In this document: piece by piece, positions 1 through 4,907 of the stretch
Layout of the letters: every line of letters begins with the position of its first letter
How positions within the stretch are numbered: position 1 is the stretch's first letter
Origin: an uncultured Brevundimonas sp.
GTDB taxonomy: Bacteria; Pseudomonadota; Alphaproteobacteria; Caulobacterales; Caulobacteraceae
DNA: 6,603 nt
Assembly (NCBI GenBank): GCA_946885435.1
Contig: CAMPGL010000116.1
Location: forward strand, 1-6,603
Reading direction: 5' to 3'
Program-made: the position numbers and the translations under genes
The notes under the pieces: model-generated
Told to the model about the DNA's origin: nothing
What the model saw: only the letters and a program-made list of their open reading frames with translations
Database searches by the model: none

Positions 1-425
1 AGCCAGCTGGGCGTGCGATAGGCGCGCCGGTCTACCGACCAGGCCCCGCCGCTTCCGGGGAATTCCATCCGCGCCGTGCGCGACCAGGCCTCGAAGGCCG
101 AGCGCACCCGGCCCGCGGCCGTCCTCAGATCCTGGGAGTCGCACGCCGTCGCGGCCGCCCGCGCCCGCGCCCGCTGGCGCACGCCGTTCAGGTCCGCCTC
201 GCTGACGCCGGACCTCAGGGCCGCGCCGCGCGCCTGGGCCGCCCCGGCCTCCAGCGCCTGGGCCGTCGCGCGCGTGAACAGGCCGCAGCGCGCATGCGCC
301 GCGCTCATCAGGGCGCGCTCATAGTAAATGTCCGCCGGTCCGGCCTGGGCCGGAGCCGCCAGCGCCAGGCCGCCCACGGCGGCGAGCAGGGCGAAGCTGT
401 TTCGGGCTTGGCTCGGGATGCGCAT
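1..425 (-). CDS. Small exported protein of unknown function, C-terminus beyond left edge
   Basis: The minus-strand frame is open from ATG at 425-423 to the left edge, giving 141 codons with no stop. The start is well supported: an in-frame TAA (437-435) lies four codons upstream with no other start between, and AAGGTGAG-like bases sit 8 nt before the ATG. Residues 1-28 form a classic Sec signal peptide: a short basic N-terminus, a hydrophobic core (FALLAAVGGLALAA) and cleavage after AQA. The mature part is alanine/arginine-rich and probably helical. It has two cysteines, Cys47 (HARCGLF) and Cys95 (TACDSQD), which could form a disulfide in the periplasm. Aromatic and charged residues are spread as in a folded domain (for example FEAWSRTARMEF near 111-122). 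I do not recognise the family. It is transcribed divergently from the DUF1491 gene across a 56 bp gap. The coding call is fairly secure; the function is unknown. Confidence 0.75.
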   Translation of the reverse strand, partial: MRIPSQARNSFALLAAVGGLALAAPAQAGPADIYYERALMSAAHARCGLFTRATAQALEAGAAQARGAALRSGVSEADLNGVRQRARARAAATACDSQDLRTAAGRVRSAFEAWSRTARMEFPGSGGAWSVDRRAYRTPSW

Positions 426-481
426 GGCCTCACCTTAACCACGCCGGCTTTGCGGTTCGGTTTCCGGTTACGGTTAAGCCT
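426..481. promoter_or_regulatory. Divergent intergenic region with four CGGTT repeats
   Basis: This 56 bp gap separates two divergent genes, so it should hold both promoters. CGGTT occurs at 453-457, 458-462, 465-469 and 471-475, all in the same orientation and irregularly spaced (5, 7 and 6 bp). TTAACC at 435-440 and GGTTAA at 472-477 form an inverted pair. TTAACC resembles a CtrA half-site in Caulobacterales, but the canonical TTAA-N7-TTAA spacing is absent. I cannot assign -35/-10 boxes with confidence. Confidence 0.35.
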
Positions 482-808
482 TTGCTGATTTCCACCGACG
501 TCTGGGTCGCCGCCCTGGTCCGCCGCGCCGAGCTGGCCGGAGCCTCGGCCGTGATCGTGCGCAAGGGCGATGCGCGCGCGGGCGCGGTCCTGGTCAAGGC
601 CTATGACACCCTCAACCGCACCGCCCGCCTCTACGCCGAGACCACCGGCCTCGATGGCGACCGCCTCTGGATCGAGCCCCACCCCGGCGCGCTGGAATCC
701 GAGCTCGACGCCTACGCCGAGCGCCAGGCCGGCTACGATCCCGACATCTGGCTCGTCGAGATCGAGGACCGCCAGGGTCGGCATTTCCTGGTTGAAAAGG
801 TGGAGTAG
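482..808 (+). CDS. DUF1491 family protein
   Basis: This 108-residue protein matches the DUF1491 family as I recall it, a small alphaproteobacterial protein of about 105-115 residues with unknown biochemical role. Recognisable blocks are an N-terminal STDVWVAALVRRAELAG segment (4-20), KGDARAGAVLVK (28-39), and the conserved C-terminal YDPDIWLVEIEDRQGRHFL (85-103). There is no signal peptide or membrane segment, so it should be cytosolic. The frame stays open upstream with no ATG close by; homologous proteins begin around this point, so TTG at 482 (or CTG at 485) is the likely start. No clear Shine-Dalgarno sequence precedes it, so a leaderless or weakly initiated message is possible. It converges on the next gene with a 7 bp gap. 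Family assignment is by memory of the conserved blocks, not by a search. Confidence 0.85.
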   Translation: MLISTDVWVAALVRRAELAGASAVIVRKGDARAGAVLVKAYDTLNRTARLYAETTGLDGDRLWIEPHPGALESELDAYAERQAGYDPDIWLVEIEDRQGRHFLVEKVE

Positions 809-809
809 A

Positions 810-824
810 GCGGCCCTACGCCGC
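810..824. other. Small GC hairpin spanning convergent gene ends
   Basis: GCGGC (810-814), a 5 nt loop and GCCGC (820-824) can form a perfect 5 bp stem. It sits in the gap between the two convergent genes and overlaps the last codons of the minus-strand one. There is no T-tract on either side, so as an intrinsic terminator it is weak. GC-rich hairpins are also frequent by chance at this base composition. Confidence 0.25.
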
Positions 825-1211
825 CATCCGCCCCCACACCGCCTTGTCGGCGGCCACGGGCGTCAGACGCCCCTTCGACGCCTTCGACTTCAGCTGGCGG
901 ATCACCGCGTCCGGCAGGACCGCGAAGCGCGGCTCGACCAGCTCAGGCGCGCAGGCGGTCTCGGGTGCCGCGAACAGGGCCGCGTTCAGCCCGACGTTCC
1001 GGCTGGCGATCAGCCAGGCCAGGCGGCGCGCCCGCTCGGGCTCGTCGCGATGCAGCATGGGGTTCTCGGCGAACAGCTCGCAGCCCAGCTCGACCACATA
1101 GTCGAAACCGAGCCGCGCGAAGCGCCGCTCGTCGACCGGATCGACCGCCAGGCCTTCGGCCAGATCAAACACGGCGTCGTTCAGCAGAAACAGCACCAGC
1201 GGACATCCCAT
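816..1211 (-). CDS. Conserved-looking cytosolic protein of unknown function
   Basis: This is a 131-residue protein with no signal peptide and no clear membrane helix. The N-terminus (PLVLFLLNDAVFDLAEG, 4-20) is hydrophobic but ends in acidic residues, so it looks like a buried strand and helix rather than an anchor. The centre is helical (ERARRLAWLIASRNVGLNAALF, 59-80). The C-terminus is basic (LKSKASKGRLTPVAADKAVWGRMAA). Cysteines are at 3, 44 and 87. An in-frame TAA at 1247-1245 limits the frame, and ATG at 1211 is the only ATG before the conserved-looking part. It has no good Shine-Dalgarno sequence, so GTG at codon 6 is an alternative start. Codon use is like its neighbours and favours a real gene over the antisense frames. 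It is convergent with the DUF1491 gene. I do not recognise the family. Confidence 0.7.
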   Translation of the reverse strand: MGCPLVLFLLNDAVFDLAEGLAVDPVDERRFARLGFDYVVELGCELFAENPMLHRDEPERARRLAWLIASRNVGLNAALFAAPETACAPELVEPRFAVLPDAVIRQLKSKASKGRLTPVAADKAVWGRMAA

Positions 1212-1445
1212 CGATCGGACGCATTCTCGTCCGTTGAGACGACCTTAGCCGCGGGCCTTTTCAATCCGGTGTGCGAACGCGGTTAAGCAGTGGTGAGCGC
1301 CGGCCGCGGCGTTGACGCTCCGCTAATCCCTGTCCGGCCCTACCGGTGATGTTCCGTCAGGTCTGCGCGCTTGACCCATCCCGCCGAGTTCGCGGAAGGT
1401 CGCCCAGAGCGGCCGAGTTGGGGGACCGCCGGGGAAACTCCTGTG
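1212..1445. other. Intergenic region between divergent genes
   Basis: This 234 bp stretch must hold the promoters of the minus-strand gene ending at 1211 and of the plus-strand gene starting at 1446. I see the 9-mer CGGTTAAGC at 1280-1288, identical to 471-479 in the other divergent gap. TTGACG at 1312 and TTGACC at 1371 resemble -35 boxes, but neither has an acceptable -10 at normal spacing. GGGGA at 1431-1435 is a plausible ribosome binding site for the downstream gene. I see no RNA gene or strong terminator. Confidence 0.4.
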
Positions 1446-1865
1446 ATGATTGAACTTCTGCTCGCCCTCGCCGGCGCCGCCCACCAGGACGCGCCGCAGT
1501 GGCCTGATCGGCTGGTCCTGGAGTGCCAACCGGAGGCCCGCAGCACCCTGAGCCGCTCCGACGGCGGCTGGACCTTCGACGCCGCGGCCGAGCAGAGCCA
1601 GCCGTTCGTCATGCGCATCGATGTGGCCAACCGCATCGCGCAAGGCTGGGGCGCCGACATCGAGGTGACGCCCTCCGGCCTGCGGATCGACGCCGGGTCC
1701 CGCATCCTGGACGCGGACACGCGCGAGCCTGGCTTCAGCGACGTCGTTTACATCCTGGGCGCGCCCGACGACCGCGAGTTCCTCTTCCTCCTGACTCTCG
1801 CGCGCCGAGACGGCGGAATGCACGCCGCCGCCTGCCGCCGGCTCGATCACCCCAGCGTGCGGTAG
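1446..1865 (+). CDS. Small probable periplasmic protein of unknown function
   Basis: The frame is open from ATG at 1371, but ATG at 1446 is the better start. It gives a 139-residue protein opening with a short hydrophobic export-like segment (MIELLLALAGAAHQDAPQ) and follows GGGGA by about 10 nt. The extra upstream residues from 1371 look like non-coding sequence; GTG at 1443 is also in frame. After the leader, the protein alternates polar and hydrophobic residues as in a small beta-rich domain (WPDRLVLECQPE, GWTFDAAAEQ, DIEVTPSGLRID, VVYILGAP, EFLFLLTLARRDG). Two cysteines, Cys27 near the N-terminus of the mature part and Cys130 near the C-terminus, could form a disulfide, consistent with periplasmic location. 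I do not recognise the family. It ends inside the tail of the convergent TauE-like gene with a 19 bp overlap. Export and start are inference; that it is coding is likely. Confidence 0.7.
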   Translation: MIELLLALAGAAHQDAPQWPDRLVLECQPEARSTLSRSDGGWTFDAAAEQSQPFVMRIDVANRIAQGWGADIEVTPSGLRIDAGSRILDADTREPGFSDVVYILGAPDDREFLFLLTLARRDGGMHAAACRRLDHPSVR

Positions 1866-2617
1866 AGCATGTAGCCGGCGACCACGAAGATCAGGGCCGC
1901 GAAGAGCAGGTTCAGCGCGCCGCGCCGCTCGGCCAGCGTCTCGCCGGCCCTGGCGCCCAGCAGCCCTCCGGCCACCCCGCCCCCGATGAACAAGGCCGCT
2001 GTTCCCCAGTCGACGTTGCCCGACAGCGCATAGCTGGCCGAGGTGGTCACCCCGAAAGCGGCGACCGCGACGAGCGAGGACGCCATGGCCAGCCGGATCG
2101 GCATGCCCGTGGCCCAGACCAGTCCGGGCACGATCAGGAAGCCGCCGCCGATGCCGAAGAAGCCGGACAGCATGCCGGTCCCCAGGCCGCCGCCGACCAG
2201 CTTGGGCAGGTTGTCGCGGCCCAGCTGCACGTCCTGGGCGTCCCCGCCGTCGCGCCGGACCAGCATGAGCACGCCCACCACCACCATCAGGGCGGCGAAC
2301 AGGCCGAGCAGGCGCTCGCCGTCCACCCTCTGGCCGACGTAGGCTCCGCCCAGCGCGCCGAGCACGCCGCTGGCGGCGAAGACCGCGGCGCAGCGCCACT
2401 TCACATTGCCCTTGCGCGCATGCGGGATCAGGTTGGCCGCGGCGTTGAACGCCACCGCCACCGCGCTCGTGCCGATCGCCACGTGCGGATCATCGATCCC
2501 GACCACATAGACCAGCAGCGGCACGGCCAGGATCGACCCCCCGCCGCCGACCAGCCCGAGCGAGAACCCGACCAGTGATCCGGCGAGGAGCGCCAGCAGC
2601 CAGGCCCATTCCAGCAT
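1847..2617 (-). CDS. TauE/SafE family sulfite exporter
   Basis: This 256-residue integral membrane protein has the TauE/SafE layout: about eight hydrophobic segments in two homologous halves. The internal repeat is visible. GLVGGGGSILAVPLLVYVVG followed by AIGTSAVAVAFNAAA in the first half (21-61) matches GFFGIGGGFLIVPGLVWATG followed by AMASSLVAVAAFGV in the second (152-190). The halves are joined by a charged cytoplasmic loop (RRDGGDAQDVQLGRDN, 121-136). Length is normal for the family. Members export sulfite or sulfoacetate-type anions across the inner membrane. Downstream of a BigR-type regulator and rhodanese, and close to a sulfite-producing dioxygenase, the natural substrate is sulfite. 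A GGGAGG ribosome site (2629-2624) lies 6 nt before the ATG. It is last in a three-gene leftward unit, 28 bp after the rhodanese gene. Family assignment is secure; substrate is inferred from context. Confidence 0.92.
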   Translation of the reverse strand: MLEWAWLLALLAGSLVGFSLGLVGGGGSILAVPLLVYVVGIDDPHVAIGTSAVAVAFNAAANLIPHARKGNVKWRCAAVFAASGVLGALGGAYVGQRVDGERLLGLFAALMVVVGVLMLVRRDGGDAQDVQLGRDNLPKLVGGGLGTGMLSGFFGIGGGFLIVPGLVWATGMPIRLAMASSLVAVAAFGVTTSASYALSGNVDWGTAALFIGGGVAGGLLGARAGETLAERRGALNLLFAALIFVVAGYMLYRTLG

Positions 2618-2645
2618 GATCGGCCTCCCGGCGCGCCTTCGGGAC

Positions 2646-2972
2646 TCAGGCCGCGCCGGACCGGACGGGCAGGCCTTCGGCGGCCCAGGCGTCGATGCCG
2701 CCGTCCACCAGATAGACGTCGCAGCCGCCGGCCTGCGCCTGGAGCAGCCCGGCGTTCATCGCCGTGCGTCGGCCGCTGCGGCAGTGGAAGATCAGGGGGC
2801 CGGACGGCGCGTCCAGGTCCTGGCTTGCAAGGGCCGACATCGGCGCGTGACGCGCGCCGGGGATGACGACGTTGCGTTCCGGGGCCTCCCGGATGTCGAC
2901 CAGCACGGCGCCGGCTTCCAGCAGTTCGTGCGCCTTGCGAGCCGAGATGATCTGGGGGGTCTTAGTGGTCAT
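2646..2972 (-). CDS. Single-domain rhodanese-like sulfurtransferase
   Basis: This 108-residue protein is one rhodanese domain. It has the N-terminal CH2A-like block VLVDIREAPERNVVIPGARHAP (23-44), the catalytic loop HCRSGRRT with Cys64 as persulfide-carrying nucleophile (63-70), and the C-terminal block VYLVDGGIDAWAAEGLPV (86-103). The six-residue loop starting at the cysteine is typical of sulfurtransferases rather than the longer-loop Cdc25-type phosphatases. A second cysteine (Cys84) is not part of the usual active site. No signal peptide is seen, so it is cytosolic. It would pass sulfane sulfur between persulfides, glutathione or thiosulfate and protein acceptors, feeding or relieving the nearby persulfide dioxygenase. 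It overlaps the 3' end of the arsR-type gene by 11 bp, and its strong ribosome site lies inside that gene, suggesting coupled translation. It is followed by the TauE-like gene, most likely in one transcript. Confidence 0.92.
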   Translation of the reverse strand: MTTKTPQIISARKAHELLEAGAVLVDIREAPERNVVIPGARHAPMSALASQDLDAPSGPLIFHCRSGRRTAMNAGLLQAQAGGCDVYLVDGGIDAWAAEGLPVRSGAA

Positions 2973-3321
2973 TGGAGGCTCCTTTCCCGGACAGTTCCGG
3001 GCAATAAATGTCTCGAAGAAGCGCGATCACCCGCGCCGCACGCGGATCGCTCACGCGGTAATGGACGGACTGGGCCGCGCGGCGGAATTCGACGAGGCCG
3101 TCCTCACGTAGCCGCGCGAGGTGTTGCGACAGCGCCGACTGGCTGAGGCCGACTTTCGCCACCAGCGCGCTCACCGACGCCTCGCCTTCCGCCATCAGAT
3201 GGCAGAGGATCAGCAGTCGCTTCTCGTTTCCGATCGCCTTCAGAAGCGCCGCGGCCTCCGCCGCACGCGACTCGAAGGCTTCGACCTCGGATTTGAACAG
3301 GGCTTCCACGGCAGGCTCCAT
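2962..3321 (-). CDS. ArsR-family repressor, BigR/SqrR persulfide-sensing type
   Basis: This 119-residue winged-helix protein has the ArsR fold. It has a dimerisation helix at the N-terminus, LLKAIGNEKRLLILCHLMAEGE (26-47), the helix-turn-helix VSALVAKVGLSQSALSQHLARLREDGLV (50-77) and a wing (EFRRAAQSVHYRVSD, 78-92). There are exactly two cysteines, Cys40 (LILCHL) and Cys107 (DIYCPEL). They match in position the Cys41/Cys107 pair of Rhodobacter SqrR and Cys42/Cys108 of Xylella BigR, which form a di- or polysulfide bridge when exposed to persulfides and release DNA. No ArsR-type CxC metal site is present. It should repress both its own leftward operon and the divergent dioxygenase gene. No usable Shine-Dalgarno sequence precedes ATG 3321, and the predicted transcript start lies only about 5 nt upstream, suggesting leaderless translation. 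The neighbouring sulfur genes support persulfide, rather than metal, sensing. The subfamily call is strong; direct targets are inferred. Confidence 0.92.
   Translation of the reverse strand: MEPAVEALFKSEVEAFESRAAEAAALLKAIGNEKRLLILCHLMAEGEASVSALVAKVGLSQSALSQHLARLREDGLVEFRRAAQSVHYRVSDPRAARVIALLRDIYCPELSGKGASNDH
2979..2985 (-). promoter_or_regulatory. Ribosome binding site of the rhodanese gene, inside arsR-type gene
   Basis: On the minus strand AAAGGAG lies 6 nt before the rhodanese ATG, a near-ideal Shine-Dalgarno sequence. It is within the last codons of the upstream repressor gene, whose stop (2964-2962) lies just past the rhodanese start. Translation of the two genes is therefore probably coupled. 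Confidence 0.7.
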
Positions 3322-3323
3322 CA

Positions 3324-3353
3324 GATTTGCCTAATGTAGTGATTGCTAATATA
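3324..3353. repeat. AT-rich direct repeat, likely BigR/SqrR-type operator
   Basis: GATTTGCCTAATGTA (3324-3338) and GATTGCTAATATA (3341-3353) are copies of one element. Removing one T and one C from the first leaves a single mismatch over 13 bases. Each copy has ATT...AAT half-sites (3325-3327/3333-3335 and 3342-3344/3348-3350), the kind of short dyad ArsR repressors bind. The stretch 3322-3360 is only about one third GC inside a very GC-rich window. It covers the -10/-35 elements of both divergent promoters, so repressor binding here would silence both. Confidence 0.6.
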
Positions 3354-3355
3354 TA
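3327..3355 (+). promoter_or_regulatory. Predicted promoter of the persulfide dioxygenase gene
   Basis: TTGCCT (3327-3332), a 17 bp spacer and TATATA (3350-3355) form a sigma-70-like promoter. It would start transcription near 3362 and leave a leader of about 22 nt carrying the AGGAG ribosome site at 3373-3377. The -35 abuts the -10 of the opposite promoter, and the -10 abuts its -35. Called by eye and not verified. Confidence 0.6.
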
Positions 3356-3361
3356 GGTCAA
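3333..3361 (-). promoter_or_regulatory. Predicted promoter of the arsR-rhodanese-tauE unit
   Basis: On the minus strand TTGACC (3361-3356) is followed by a 17 bp spacer and TACATT (3338-3333), a good match to sigma-70 hexamers and spacing. Transcription would start near 3326, about 5 nt before the repressor ATG at 3321. The boxes interlock with those of the opposite promoter. Called by eye and not verified. Confidence 0.6.
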
Positions 3362-3372
3362 GACGAAAGCCT

Positions 3373-3377
3373 AGGAG
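3373..3377 (+). promoter_or_regulatory. Ribosome binding site of the persulfide dioxygenase gene
   Basis: AGGAG ends 6 nt before ATG 3384 and fixes that codon as the start. This contrasts with the divergent repressor gene, which has no comparable site. Confidence 0.7.
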
Positions 3378-3383
3378 TCATCC

Positions 3384-4295
<912 letters not shown>

Positions 4296-4313
4296 GCGCA
4301 GCCCGCCGTACCG

Positions 4314-4838
4314 ATGCCCGACCGGACCTCCCCGATCGCCCTGCGCCGTCTGGAAGCGCGTGACCTGGCCGCCGCCCTCGCCATCCAGGCCCAGTCCTAC
4401 CCGGCCTTCCTGCGCGAGGACGAAGCCGCCTTCGCCAGCCGGCTCGACCTGCTGGCCGGCTACTGCCTCGCTGCTGAACGCGACGGGCGCCTGATCGCCT
4501 ACCTGCTGGCCCACGGCTGGCCGCGCGCGGCGCCTCCGGCCATCGGCGACCGGCTCGATCCGGCGGCCCCGAGCCAGGTGCTGTACATCCACGACCTGGC
4601 CGTTTCCCCCGAGGGCCGGGGCGTAGGCGCGGGCCGGGCGCTCGTCGACCTCGCCTTCGACCTCGCCAGCCACGACGGCCTGACCACCGCCGAACTGATC
4701 GCCGTCGAGGGCGCGGCTCCCTACTGGCGCGCCCTGGGCTTCACCGAGCCGTCCATCCCGCCCGCCCTCGCCGCCAAGGTCGCGGCCTACGGCCCGGCCG
4801 CCCGCTGGATGTCCCGCCCGCTCGCGCCGCGCGACTGA
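4314..4838 (+). CDS. GNAT family N-acetyltransferase
   Basis: This 174-residue single-domain protein has the GNAT fold. It has an N-terminal strand and helix IALRRLEARDLAAALAIQ (8-25), a central strand pair CLAAERDGRLIAYLLAHG (51-68), and motif A, LYIHDLAVSPEGRGVGAGRALV (90-111). The pyrophosphate-binding loop of motif A is Arg102-Gly-Val-Gly-Ala-Gly. Motif B is AVEGAAPYWRALGF (130-143). It would transfer acetyl from acetyl-CoA to an amine; the substrate cannot be read from the sequence. It starts 18 bp after the dioxygenase stop with no promoter space and no clear Shine-Dalgarno sequence, so it is probably co-transcribed and perhaps translated by reinitiation. GTG or ATG alternatives within the first codons do not suit the fold better. 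Whether it has any role in sulfur metabolism is unknown. Acetylation of a thiol-carrier or amino-acid substrate is possible, but chance adjacency is equally plausible. Confidence 0.9.
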   Translation: MPDRTSPIALRRLEARDLAAALAIQAQSYPAFLREDEAAFASRLDLLAGYCLAAERDGRLIAYLLAHGWPRAAPPAIGDRLDPAAPSQVLYIHDLAVSPEGRGVGAGRALVDLAFDLASHDGLTTAELIAVEGAAPYWRALGFTEPSIPPALAAKVAAYGPAARWMSRPLAPRD

Positions 4839-4839
4839 A

Positions 4840-4852
4840 GGCCGCTACGGCC
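4840..4852. other. Short perfect hairpin after the GNAT gene
   Basis: GGCCG (4840-4844), CTA and CGGCC (4848-4852) can form a 5 bp stem with a 3 nt loop directly after the acetyltransferase stop. This is where a terminator for the dioxygenase-GNAT unit would be expected. There is no T-run behind it, so termination here would be weak or Rho-aided. Confidence 0.3.
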
Positions 4853-4856
4853 ACGC

Positions 4857-4885
4857 TTGACTCCTTGGTCCCCATAACGCGGAAT
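4857..4885 (+). promoter_or_regulatory. Possible promoter of the CHASE2 gene overlapping a GANTC site
   Basis: TTGACT at 4857-4862 is a good -35-like hexamer in the gap before the CHASE2 gene, but the candidate -10 elements are poor. CATAAC (4873-4878) is too close, and CGGAAT (4880-4885) has normal 17 bp spacing but low similarity. GACTC at 4859-4863 is a GANTC motif, the CcrM methylation site in Caulobacter-like bacteria, and overlaps the -35. Weak support. Confidence 0.3.
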
Positions 4886-4895
4886 TGCGGTGGGC

Positions 4896-4901
4896 GGAGG
4901 G
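4896..4901 (+). promoter_or_regulatory. Ribosome binding site deciding the GTG start of the CHASE2 gene
   Basis: GGAGGG ends 6 nt before GTG 4908, making that codon the start. The in-frame GTG at 4890 lies upstream of this site and has no comparable site of its own. It would also place glycines and a lysine before the membrane segment. Confidence 0.65.
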
Positions 4902-4907
4902 AAGACT

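Noticed and set aside
76..324. 82-codon plus-strand frame at the left end
   Set aside because: It is antisense to the signal-peptide protein and rich in Ala/Arg/Ser/Pro with no features.
435..477. TTAACC/GGTTAA as a CtrA binding site
   Set aside because: The halves are about 30 bp apart and inverted, not the TTAA-N7-TTAA direct arrangement, so there is no adequate support.
308..784. 158-codon minus-strand frame opposite the DUF1491 gene
   Set aside because: The plus frame matches a known family, and this frame also runs into the start of the signal-peptide gene. Composition is that of an antisense shadow.
1312..1329. TTGACG followed by GCTAATCC, resembling Caulobacter promoter elements
   Set aside because: The two elements are only 4 bp apart, far too close for a functional -35/-10 pair.
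1371..1445. Upstream ATG at 1371 as the start of the small periplasmic protein
   Set aside because: It would place 25 polar, proline-rich residues before the hydrophobic leader and has no ribosome site. ATG 1446 restores a signal-peptide-like N-terminus with GGGGA upstream.
1323..2399. 358-codon minus-strand frame overlapping the TauE-like gene
   Set aside because: Arg/Gly/Ala-rich shadow in another frame. The TauE frame has membrane segments and an internal repeat, and this one has no recognisable fold.
1523..2578. 351-codon plus-strand frame across the small exported protein and tauE
   Set aside because: His/Arg/Ala/Gln-rich low-complexity shadow spanning two better-supported genes.
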